From NCBI GenBank assembly GCA_013368375.1, contig JAACJP010000018.1, positions 620,001 to 684,000 of the forward strand: a DNA stretch of 64,000 nt, given 5' to 3'. Positions 32,628-43,205 of the stretch are shown piece after piece; position 1 is the stretch's first letter, and the number at the start of each line of letters is the position of its first letter. The position numbers and the translations under genes were made by a program. The notes under the pieces were generated by a model. That model worked only from the letters and a program-made list of their open reading frames with translations, ran no database searches and was not told the origin of the DNA. This DNA comes from Tricholomella constricta (Eukaryota > Basidiomycota > Agaricomycetes > Agaricales > Lyophyllaceae).

Positions 32628-35600
32628 CTAATATTCACCAAGCAGTTCGTTCACTTCCTCCTCCTCATCTTCATCTTGCGTGTCGCCATCCATGATGGAG
32701 TCGAACGGGATCTCCGTCGTCGTGTCGCCGTCCTCATCTACGATTTCGTCATTCTCGGCGTTCAACCTTTCTTCCTTGATCTTTAACGTTTCGCGCCTTG
32801 ATTGTCATCAATGGACACTTCAGCACCACACTTTTGGCAGCGAGATTAAATAAGTGGCGCACCGTTGCTTGGCCCGAGTACTCCGAGGCACAGGTGTAAG
32901 CGGCTCTTCATCGCTATCTGAGCTGATCTCAATGACCTGCACAGGTTTCTTTGCGGCACTGTGCGTCAGAAGCGTCAGGGACGGGCAAGTGGTTGAAAGC
33001 GACTCGAGGCATACGCAGATCTCTTGGGAAGCGTCCGCGTCGGCACAGACGGAGGTGGTGGTGTTCCGCGCTCAGTGACATCGGCGTCGTCAGAATCGTC
33101 GTCCGATTTCGAGAGCCGTGGACGCCTGCAACAATGAAGAATTAAGATGTAGGCTATCAGGAAGCAATTAGATACGTACTTGGATCGCGACCTTGATCCT
33201 CCACGCTTCGACGATGTCGCTGACGCTGGCTCATCTCCTTCGGTAGTCGTGGTGATAACGCTATCGGATCTCCTAGAATCGCAAATTCATTCATTAGTGA
33301 TCATAATCCAAAAAACGGCATTCACACCTCTTCTTCCCCTTTCTTCTCGGCTCTTCCAGAATGACGACTTCCTCCTCATCATTCGGGATGATATCATCCA
33401 AGAATTGGAAGAGTTCCTCCAGCTGTTCGAGCTTCCTGTACTCTTCCTCACTGAAGTCCTCCAGCTGATTCTCGAATTTCTTAACGATGGAGGTCTCGAA
33501 CTTCGTGAATGCATTGTTGGTTGTCGTATCACGCAAGGGACGGCGCTGAGGTTCGATTGCCGCGTCAAATCGGGAGTTACTGAACGATAAAACGCGAAAG
33601 AAAAACGTACAGAACGCAAACCATGCATCAGGACCTTCAACTGCTTGATCTTGTCGTCGTCCACAGTGTGCGGAACATGCAACTTCACAAGCAACTGGCA
33701 AAGGACTTTCTTGTCTTCTTCTAAAGCACCGAACGGCGTGGGTGAGGGCGTACACCCGCCTAATCTAAATTTTTTTGCACTTACTTTCCCATTCGTCTTG
33801 AAGCAGAGATTTGATGATGTCGATGGCCATATCCAGCTGGATGGACATGTCCGCCTGGTGTATCGCGTCAGCGTTGCCCCGTGCATCACTAGAATTGGTG
33901 TCAATTTCGACCCGTATGTATGCAATGAAAAGGATACCCACACTGCACTGCGCAACTTTGTGGGATCGGTCCAGTCAATGAACAGTGCCGCGATTTGCGC
34001 CGCGCTGACCATCTCTTCGTCGTCCTCAAGGTTTCTGCGAGCTTCATTGAGTACCTTGTACGTGTCGATGAAGATCTATGGAATCTCATTGTGAAGGAAG
34101 CCCCTGATAGACGGATGATGAATGAAAGGTATACCTTGCGCATCGTTCTTTGGTTCAAGGGAGAAGAATAGCAGTAGACCGGGAAGAAGAAAGTGAGGCA
34201 CTGGCGCAGCTCCTGGTTGTCCACTGTGGCAGGAGATAGATACGATTGGATCAAGTTCATCACCACCTGGATTCATTCAACAGCATAAGTGGGATACTAA
34301 AAGGGAGCTGTGACGAGAACGTACCGTGTCGTCGGTGATCAATCCGGACAAGACAAGCTTCGATATACCAATGCACAACAGTGCCCGCACCTTGTCTGAC
34401 GTATCAGATGCAAGAAGCTGGATAAGGAAAGGAACAATCTTTGGGAACTGGCGCAAAAACAATGTCAAAGATTATATGGATCCATAGAATGACAGGAGAG
34501 CTAACATCGTCCGGTTTTTCCTTGCGCAGAACTTGATCGTGTACCATGAGTACGTCGAAAACGACTTGCAGTAAGCTCGGCTTGAGCACCTCAGGGGAGC
34601 TCATCAATTGCGTGACGAAAAGGAATATGGAATTGACAGCAAGGCGCTGACGATAGTGGACGTTAGTTCATGATGATTACATCAAAGAGGAAGGAATTAC
34701 CGTAGCGATGAGGCAACATAGACCCAAGCTCACCAAGCCCTTCTCCCGGAACACGAGCTCTTTCCTCTTCACAGAAGGGATGATCAGCTCCTTAAGAATG
34801 CCGTCCAGCGTCGAGTTTTCTTCTAGAGTCTATCAATAGATGTCAAGTGTGCGCTCCCAGCTCCATAAGACAAGTAAGCTCACACTGTTCACGCGTTCCA
34901 ACATTCCGATACACAACGACAAGCACCTCAAATCAATAGCATCGGCGTGCGCCTTCTCATCTGGCGTCTGTTCTGCTGGTGGCTTCTTGTTCGCGCGTGG
35001 GGGTTTCACAGTCATCGGAGTTTCGCCGTACGTCGTCTCCGCATCGGCATCCTTCTGTTATCGGATTGTCTGGAAATTGAATTGTGAATATTAAAAGAGC
35101 ACTCACTGTCGGGTCTTCCTCATCATCATCCCCGGGATCCCGGAGGTCTTGCACGATTTCCACGATGACACGAATGAGGTCTCGCTCGTTGGCAGATAGC
35201 TCTCTTAGAACATCGAGGCATTTCGATAGTAGGGACTCAGGAAGGGCTCCATGTGATAGCATGTCACCTGCAAAATACAACTCGATCAGAGCTACGATAA
35301 TAAGGGATGTTGGAAATGTACTCACGGACAAGTTGGAACATTTTCCGCCGGCCAATCTCATCAGCGTAATCAAGGTTGACGGCGAGGCGTAGCAGCTCGC
35401 CAATGATCGACTCCTTTTCCAAGCGTACCTCCTCCATTCTATTGATTTGGTCCTCGGTCAGTTCGCTGAAGAGTCGTTCCTGTTCTTCCGTTGCCATATC
35501 CTGGATAAGAGTGTTAAAAGCGGCTTGGATACGGAACGCCAGCTCGGTAACCACGGGAAGGGCAGCTTCGAGACGAGTCTCGTCATTGGTTGCCTTTCCA

Positions 35601-37033
35601 TACTCCACAAAGACACGCGCGAGAAACGCAGTTTCTGGCGTGAGCTTATCCCAGTAGACACCTTCAAGGTAAAGATACATGAGCAACAGCAAAAAATGCG
35701 GCAGCATAAAGACATACTTCCGAATTCCATATTCTCGAAAATCTCGGTCCTGGTAGCGAATACACTTAAGATTGCATCAGCCGCGACTGTGCTTTCCGCC
35801 GCCAGATCGAGCATCTTCAGCAGCTCCACCAGCCCATTCTCGACCTTCACGTCTGAGGTGGTATCTCCCTCCTCATTCTTCGCAGGGCGCTCGCCGACGA
35901 CATCGACCCACTTGCCCAGGAGCGACGCAGCAGCATTCCGGACGCTGAGCTCGCGGTCGCCCAATCCATTGCGAATGATAAGTTCGCGCTGGGCGATGGT
36001 ACAGGCACGCGGGTGAGCAGGTCCCATAGCGCTGTCTTCACCAACGATAAGATTTTTCTCGAGCATTGCGCTGTACACGAGCTTGCGGAGAGTGGTGTCG
36101 GTGTCACGCGTACGGCTGAGGATCTGGGGAAGCGTCGTGGGGTTGACGGGGATGTTGAGAAGAGCTGCACGGCGAACTTCACTAGGAAGGGTTAATTTTA
36201 GAATGAAGATACTGGTGAATATCTTACGGAGAGGAATCGTGCTCTAGAATATCGAGCAACACGTCCAAGGCGGTCGGCTCGCCCTCCTCGACTTCGGACG
36301 GGTCCTCTGAACCTGAGAGTTTGGAAAGAGCGACGACGACTTGCACACGTACGGACGCTTCTCTATCATTCACCCGGTCCATAAGAGAGAGGCGGAGTTG
36401 TGTGTAAATGTCCTCGCTACAACAAGTCAGCATTGAAAATCGCGATAAAAGTTGCCTTGGACACACTCGACTTCTCCCAAATGTGACACCATCTCGGCTA
36501 CCGTTTGAAGGACGCGAAAACGAACAGACTTTTCTTTCGCCGAGAAGCCCTTGAAAAGAAAGTTGAGCAAGCGAGCTGTGAACCTTGACGCCGTGGTGTC
36601 GTCGTCGTCATCGTCGTCTCCATCGGTATCCTCGGCGTTTTTCTCTTCTGCAGCTAAAGTTGAAGTAGTGAGTGAGTTGACAAAGCCCAGAGATCGGATG
36701 AGACTCACCTTTCTCATTGATAAACTTGATGTACTGCCCGACGAACTTCACAAGTCGATCAGCCTGTGAAACGCCCTTCTTCACCTTCAACACGCGCATA
36801 AGCATATCAAAGACAGCCTCCTCAAATATGCGCTCCCCGATGAGCTTGACGCCTCTGCCTTTCCGTAGATGTTCTATACATTGAGCTGCTTCTGTTTGGA
36901 GTTTGTAGAGTGCAACCAGATTCTTCTGGTGGTTCGCCGTTGTGAGTTGTGCTTGGTCAAGAATCCTGGGTACTTGTGTAAAGACGCGTTCCCGCAGAGC
37001 TACTGCATCTCCTTGCAGAGTCCGTCCTGGCAT
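32628..37033 (-). CDS. YCG1: Condensin complex subunit 3 (Cnd3/Ycg1, CAP-G)
   Basis: A multi-exon minus-strand gene from ATG 37033 to TAG at 32628. The N-terminus has 'LRERVFTQVPRILDQAQLTTANHQKNLVALYKLQ' and 'FEEAVFDMLMRVLKVKKGVSQADRLVKFVGQYI' segments typical of Cnd3. HEAT repeats follow: 'RVNDREASVRVQVVVALSKL', 'EVRRAALLNIPVN', 'SRTRDTDTTLRKLVYSAML', 'RNGLGDRELSVRNAAASLLGKW'. Then come 'GVYWDKLTPETAFLARVF', 'DQINRMEEVRLEKESIIGEL' and later exons down to an acidic C-terminus (DGDTQDEDEEEEVNELLGEY). Condensin compacts chromosomes in mitosis; this HEAT subunit binds DNA with the kleisin. Open exons suggest a working gene. Part of it is duplicated at 38073-39256. Confidence 0.93.
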
Positions 37034-37100
37034 GATGGCAGAGGAAGAGGCTTGAGATCCAAGTGCTGGACGCGATTGTGGCTACCGATCACGTGCCTCA

Positions 37101-37529
37101 GTGATCGTGCTGATCGAGGTCCACACTAAGTTGCAGAGCCCGGGGCCCCATCATCGGTTTTCCCGCCATTCAAATTCTTGTAGGTATGAGCAGCAGTCGC
37201 ACTCCTGGATTTTTCCCTTGACCACCAGACGTGCCGGGCTTAGTTGGCTGCCATACGTGTGGAAAGTGCAGCTAACGCAGCAGAAGGCAGAGCGTGCCGC
37301 TGAGTTGGCGAGACGCGACGATGAGCTGGCTCCGTTGGCGGAACTTGATACCAAACTTGCAGAGGAGAAGCGGCTGTTTGTAACGGGGGAGCAGCAGATT
37401 GCAGAAATACGTGTTTTTTTATCGAACAGGTGACTGGATTATTGACATATTCCTATCTGACTGCTCAATTGGAGGCAATGCAGGCCCAAGCGGTATCTTC
37501 CACTAGTTCATAGCGTCTCATTCATGTGA
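37101..37529 (+). CDS. Small basic/coiled-coil protein, divergent from CND3
   Basis: Two exons: an open frame through 'FPLTTRRAGLSWLPYVWKVQ' and a charged helix (KAERAAELARRDDELAPLAELD...), then an intron (about 37432-37483) and a short last exon giving 'SNRPKRYLPLVHSV' and a stop at 37527-37529. I do not recognise the family. The natural-looking start, ATG 37186 (MSSSRTPGFFP), runs into TGA after 11 codons in a frame one base off from the main frame. Either the true start is elsewhere (in-frame ATG at 37101) or there is a 1-base frameshift at the T/C run near 37209-37218. The start lies only about 70-150 bp from that of CND3, a likely shared promoter. Confidence 0.5.
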
Positions 37530-38072
37530 GTTAACACTGACCAATCATGGTTCCGGCCTGTTGTGCTACTACGATTTCACAGGGTCGAGATGTCCATTAC
37601 TAGAGCTGCGGTAGGATCCACGCCGGGTGGCGTTCTCGCCTTTGCATCGAACTATGACTTTGACTATGCTTTGACTGACTTGCTATGTTTCTCTGTTCGC
37701 CGCGCGATGATTTCTTGATATTGTCAGCGACTATAGATATTACCTAGATTCGATTCGGCTTCCATCATGAATGCCAGATAACTACCAATGGAATGCACCT
37801 CGAAGGCTACCCTAATCCCTCGGGCATTGACGATGGCCGACGATCTCTCAAGCTCTTCACCTCAAGATCATTGTACCGCCTTTCAAGTGTGGCACCTTAA
37901 GCAATCTGTGCCTTCCTCTTCTCATCACATTTCTCGTTCTCTGACTCCCCGACGGCGCGCAACACCTGCATCACAGGAAAATTGAGGTGAAGACTAGCGG
38001 ATGCGCGATAGAATGCAACCGATTTTTAAAACCTGCCATTATTTCATGGATCTATTCAACCTGCATTGCTCA
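37530..38072. other. Intergenic region before the CND3 pseudogene
   Basis: No gene recognised; only short motif-free open frames. Confidence 0.4.
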
Positions 38073-39256
38073 ACATATTCTCAAAAATCTCGGTCCTGGT
38101 AGCGAATACACTTAAAATTGCGTCAGCCGCGACTGTGCTTTCTGCCGCCAGATCGAGCATCTTCAGCAGCTCCACCAGCCCATTCTCGACCTTCATGTCT
38201 GAGGTGGTATCTCCCTCCTCATTCTTTAGCGAATACGCTCAAAATTGCATCAGCCGCGACTGTGCTTTCCGCTGCCAGATCGAGCATCTTCGGCAGCTCC
38301 ACCAGCCAATTTTCGACCTTCACGTCCAAGGCGGTATCTTCTCCTTCCTTTTTCGCAGGGCGTTCGCCGATGACACTGACCCACTTGCCCAGGAGCGACG
38401 CAGCAGTGTTCCAGACGTTGAGCTTGCGGTCGCCCAATCCATTGCGAATGATAAGTTTGCGCTGGGTGATGGTACAGGCACGCGGGTGGGCAGGTCCCAT
38501 GGCACTGTCTTCACCAACGATAAAATTTTTCTCAAGCATTGCGCTGTACACGAGCTTGCGGAGAGTGGTGTCGGTATCACGCGTACGGCTGAGAATCCGG
38601 GGAAGTGTCGTGGGGTTGACGGGGATGTTGAGAAGAGCTGCACGGTGAACTTCACTAAGAAGGGTTGATTTTAGAGAAAATATATTGGTGAATGTCTTAC
38701 GGAGAGCTCCAGATTATCGAGCAACATGTGCAACGCGGTCGCCTCGCCCTCCTCGACTTCAGACGGGTCCTTTGGACCTGAGAGTTTGGAAAGAGCGACG
38801 ACGACTTGCACACATACGGGCTTCTCTATCATTCACCCTGTCCGTAAGAGAGATGCGGAGTTGTGTCTAGATGTCCTGCTACAGTATGTCAGGATTGAAA
38901 TTCGCGACAAAAGTCGCCTTGGACGCACTCGACTTCTCCCAAATGTGACACCACCTCGGCTACCGTTTGAAGGACGCGAAAACGAACAGACTTTTCTTTC
39001 GCCGGAAAGACTCTGAAAAGAAAGTTGAGCAAGGGGTGCCATAAACCTTGACGCCGTGGTGTCGTCGTCGTCATCGTCGTCTCCATCGGTATCCTCGGCG
39101 TTTTTCTCTTCTGCAGCTAAAGTTGAAGCAGTGAGTGAGTTCACAAAATCCAGAGATCAGATGAGACTCACCTTTCTCATTGGTAAACTTGATGTACTGC
39201 CCGACGAACTTCGCAACTTGTCGGTCACGCCCTTCTTCACCTTCAACACGTGCACC
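38073..39256 (-). pseudogene. Partial genomic duplicate of the condensin gene (CND3)
   Basis: Matches about 35730-36797 of the functional gene at high identity, including its introns (e.g. 'tgagactcacctttctcatt' at both). It is therefore a DNA-level duplication, not a retrocopy. It covers HEAT-repeat exons and the 'DTDGDDDDDDDTTAS' acidic exon, ending within the exon encoding 'FVGQYIKF'. Damage includes a 127-bp internal tandem repeat, small deletions near 38700 and 38820, and missing 5' and 3' parts. No product is expected. Confidence 0.9.
38101..38354 (+). repeat. 127-bp tandem duplication inside the CND3 pseudogene
   Basis: 38101-38227 and 38228-38354 both start 'agcgaatac' and match the single segment near 35755-35880 of the functional gene. 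The copies differ by several substitutions, so the repeat is not recent. Confidence 0.85.
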
Positions 39257-39869
39257 AAGCTTGGTCCGTCAAGGCGAGATTTTGAGAGCTCCCGAGCCTT
39301 CAGCTAAGATAGAGTCGATGTGGAAAGCAGCAGCGCTTCCGGAGGTGGAATGATGAGCATGAGCCTGTGAAGGTAATTGAGATTGACTAGATCAGGCTGG
39401 AGAGCCATCAGTGAAGTTTTTTCCGATGTAAGTCTTGAACATGCATTTTCCTCCGCTAATTTTGAAAGTCAATTATTATAAAGGCTGTCGCCGCGTTCAG
39501 TCGTGATGATCGCAATGCCTAGATTGGGTGAATGGCTGACTAAACAGTCGCGGTCTGCTATTTTTCTCCTTCTCATTCTCATTATCTTTCTCCCTCCCAG
39601 TGCCCGAACTTTCGTTGGATCCATGATATATTCAACTTGTATCCGACCGTGGGTGTATCGGCCAATGCCCACAGTGGCATGCCGCCAGTAGCTTTTGGGT
39701 TTTGACGCACCCGCGCGAGCAGTATAGTTTTACTTGTTACTTGGAGGGTGTAAGCGCGCAGTTCCATTCCCGGAAATTGGTCAAAACTAAAATCGGCTTC
39801 AGATCGGGATGACGACAGTGAACACAGGATGACGACACGGTCAATATTAGTGCCTATATGTCGGTGGCC
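39257..39869. other. Intergenic region upstream of the aspartic protease gene
   Basis: No gene seen. The right half is presumably the protease promoter. Confidence 0.4.
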
Positions 39870-39877
39870 TATAAATA
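39870..39877 (+). promoter_or_regulatory. TATA box of the aspartic protease gene
   Basis: TATAAATA about 190 bp upstream of the proposed ATG (40065), with no other plus-strand gene between. Assignment is by position only. Confidence 0.5.
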
Positions 39878-40064
39878 CGGGGCATTGACGCGTACTATCT
39901 TCATCCCCACTTTTCCCCTTTTCCCTTATAACCTCGCGTCTCCAGATAATTTGACCGCGTCAGTCCGCGTCGTAAGTCTTGCCCCCTCCACGGTGTATGG
40001 TATTAAAAGGCAGCACAGGAAGGACGACCGTCATCCTACACCTTACATCTTCTTCCCTGCCACA

Positions 40065-41910
40065 AATGTCCGGTTTTCCCATCTTGAAGAATAGATGTTT
40101 AGTGTTCGATGTCCACATCAATGACAAATCTTCGGTTAACAATGAGGTGAGTCGATTTCCGTTCACCTCGACGACGTCACATTGACTTGCCAGTAGATCG
40201 AATACCTCTCCGCCAAGTACGGCGCATCTGGAAGGATCATAACTCGCAGTCCAACGGCACCCTTAGCCAATTATACGCCGCAGTGCAAGCCTGTCGACAA
40301 CCGTTTTATGCCACGCGCTCGTGGCTTGGTCAGTTTTCACGAAAACGATCCTCAACATTATCAGGAAACGCACATCACCCAGCCTATCTTTCAAGGTACG
40401 TATTTTATAAGCAAAGATCCCGATGACGGGCCCTCATGTGCATGTCCTTTCTCAGGTCAACCCCTGGAGTGTACCATTATCATGGTGGGTCTTTCAAAAA
40501 TGTCATCATATTGTCGAGTTACATCGAATACTCATGGTGTTCTCTGCACGCAGAAATTAAAGAGCCACGACCTGCCATTTCGCTTTCTGTTGGACACAGG
40601 TGAGCAATTTCACTTAGCGACACTTATTAGTACAGGACAGCAATTTTCGATCATGCTATCCAGGAGGTTTTACGACGTAATTACCTCATTGTTGATTATC
40701 GCCTCCTCCTTCTGACTCTCGTGACCTCCTCCAGCTGGATTTTCAGCGACTTTTTACCGTTAAGGCAACGCCCACTCAGCGATTATCCCCTCTATCAAGC
40801 AAAAGAAGAGCCAAACAAGGTTAAACCTGTCGAACCACACAAATTCGGAACGGTATCGTATTTAGACGGCACTCACGTTTGTGGGTTGATTTTATTTCTC
40901 TTCAAGTTCGAAGCGGAGACTTATTTTCTTCTCCAGACTACCAGGAGTTTCGTGATCAATTCCAGCTAATCAGTGACCTTGATCCTACAAAGACCGCGCA
41001 AGACCTCGACATCATCATTGGAGCTGCCCATGAGTCCTGGCTTGACAGAGAGATTAATGATGGCAGGGTGGCCACTTATGATGGAGTTCTTGGCCTTGTG
41101 CCTTCCTCGTACGTGTCATTGACATTTGGTCGACCTCGGGCTTTGCTTAATTTCACATATTTACAAGTGCGGAAAATAGGGTGATGGTAAGTTTTTCGAC
41201 TTCAATCACTCACTCATATGCACGTCTTATGGAACCTTTCCGGGCAGACCTTCATTGAAACGTTGATCCGCTCGAACATCATCGTATGTCAATCAATACC
41301 GAGTTGTTGTCTTCCTTATAACTTCATTTCCAAACAGGCTTTTCCCTCGATTAAATTTGACATTCCCATAGGCCTAATCCCTCGCGGCCTTGTGATTTTT
41401 GGAGAGGCCCCGCCCGAGTCTTACGAATGCGTTCCACTAGTCAAAACACCGGAGAAGCAAGCGGAGTGGATCATCGAATGTCCTCGAAAAAGACTCTCGG
41501 ACCGATGTTTTCATAGTGTAGGGGAAACGATCATAATCGATACAGGTACCGCAAAGTTGTCAAAATTTTGAAACAGTGCTGACATATTCCAGGCACCGAG
41601 GGGATATTTATTCGAAATCAAGACCTAGTGAACGAGTTCTATGACAGTATAGAAGGAAGTAAATGCGTCGACGGCCTCTTTATTATTCCGATGTCGACGA
41701 CTTGTGACAAGCTCCCAATTCTTGAATTTCAGTTCCGCGACGGTGGTAAATACCTCCGAATCTCACCTGCGACTCTCATGGGCTCGAGTCATCCCGAGGA
41801 GAAGGACTATAGAGTTGTGTATTTCCAGTCAACTGCTTGTTTTGGAGGGCGCAAAGAAGGCAAGCCTGACATTTTCGGACTGGTCAGTTGTAACTTTTTT
41901 GATTCAGCAC
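40065..41910 (+). pseudogene. Pepsin-type (A1) aspartic protease, 3' end cut off by transposon E1
   Basis: Multi-exon reading from ATG 40065 (MSGFPILKNRC). The first catalytic motif, DTG, is formed across an intron (LLDT|GQQF, about 40600-40650). 'GTVSYLDGT', 'AHESWLDREINDGRVATYDGVLGLVPSS' and 'PRGLVIFGEAP' follow. The second catalytic motif is 'IIIDTGTAKLS' (about 41536-41568), then 'EGIFIRNQDLVNEFY' and 'FGGRKEGKPDIFGL'. After this an intron (gtcagttg...gattcag) ends exactly at the boundary of the inverted repeat at 41911, so the last exon is displaced. The usual family end (FLKNVYVVFD-like) is absent from the window. Both catalytic Asp are kept, so inactivation is recent and due to the insertion. 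Confidence 0.75.
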
Positions 41911-42495
41911 CTATAGTTCCCAACAATTCCCTCCTATTAGAGGTGGATACTTAGTGTAAGTCCGCCTATAGTTAGAGGGCATTTAAGCACCTACCTGCGT
42001 GCTCCAATAAATATTGAATACCGCCTGGACTTTTTCAAATGCTGCGAAGGCTGACCGGTATGGCCAGAGCCGCTGCCGGTCGTGCCTAGGCCATCAATGT
42101 TCCCATCACCATCACCATCAACGCTGCCAGAACAGCCGTCGTCGCTGTCTGTCGGTCCGCCACCCGCCCATCATTCCGCCATCAGTCCGCCATCACAATG
42201 TTCCCATCAACGTCGCCATCAACGCTGTCAGAACAGCCGTCGTCGCTGTCTGTCAGTCCGCCACCCGCCCATCATTCCGCCATCAGTCCGCCATCAGTCC
42301 GCCATCAGTTCGCCATCAATGTTCCCATCACCATCACCATCAACGCTGTCAGAACAGCCATCGTCGCTGGTCCGCCACCCGCCCATCATTCCGCCATCAT
42401 TCCGCCATCATTCCGCCATCATTCCGCCATTCCGCCCATCATTCCGCCCCCCTTCGTCGTCGTTGGGCACGACGAGCTCCCCAGCTACCTCAAAA
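41911..42495 (+). repeat. Left inverted terminal repeat of E1, with subterminal repeats
   Basis: Near-perfect reverse complement of 52989-53571. The first 180 bp are unique. From 42093 to about 42450 lie three imperfect copies (about 115 bp) of a unit: ATGTTCCCATCA(CC/ACG)..., CAGAACAGCCGTCGTCGCTG, CCGCCACCCGCCCATC, then short CATTCCGC/CATCAGTCCGC repeats. Such subterminal arrays are typical transposase-binding regions in large DNA transposons. Homology to the other end stops at 'cctcaaaa'. Confidence 0.9.
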
Positions 42496-43205
42496 TTCAT
42501 TGGAAAATCTCCAAAAAATCAGATTAAATACGGAGCCTATATCAGATAATATACAACATGAGTTGTGCCGTAGATTTCAAGAATATATATATATAATGGG
42601 GTCAGCCAAGGTGCCACCGCCCCGTGCATCAGGGCCAGTGAGCGGATGGTCGCTGAGCAATGGGCAGGGGACCTGAAACAACGCGGTACAGCTGCGCAGC
42701 GCGAAGGGGCGAGGGCATCGTTTGCAGCGAGAAGGCTGCGTAACGCTTGGATAAGCGCTATGAAGAAGGTGAAGCGCAGGGCTGCGCTGCAAGAAGGGGG
42801 CGCGGCACAGGGCCGCGCGGAAAGAAGGGGGCAGGAGGCAATCGCACTGCACAGGACCGCATGGGCTGCGCTGAGAGAAGGAGCACAGCTCGCATCGGAA
42901 TGAGGCCGGAGTGGGGTGCACCGAGATGGAGGCGATCCGTGGTCGTAGTATAAACAAGCAGGCGGTGGAGGCCGCTACTAGGGGCAGCAAGAAGGGATGC
43001 GGCTCGTCAAGTCAGGCAGGAGCGGGCCGTGTCAAGGTGGGGGCGGCAGCGTGATTTCAGCACGAACGGGTGGACAGCGTAGGGCGTAGCTGAGGCGACA
43101 GGAGTTCGGACGGGGTAGGCGTAGGCGCAACGCCACAGCTGCGGCACGAATAAGCATGCGGTGACATGGAGGTGGGAGCACGATGAGGAGGGGTGAGTTA
43201 CTTGC
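42496..43205. other. E1 internal stretch without a recognised gene
   Basis: 42600-43000 is G- and purine-rich (AAGAAGGGGGCGCGGCACAGGG type) with no motif in either strand. It contains a 'tatatatataatgg' run at 42587-42600. It may hold regulatory DNA for transposition. Confidence 0.4.

Noticed and set aside
32854..33590. Plus-strand ORFs opposite the condensin 3' exons
   Set aside because: They mirror acidic and basic coding exons of the minus-strand gene and have no independent support.
42093..42450. Pro/Ser/His-rich ORFs over the inverted repeats as genes
   Set aside because: They exist in all frames of a repeat array and recur mirrored at 52970-53470; they are by-products of the repeats.
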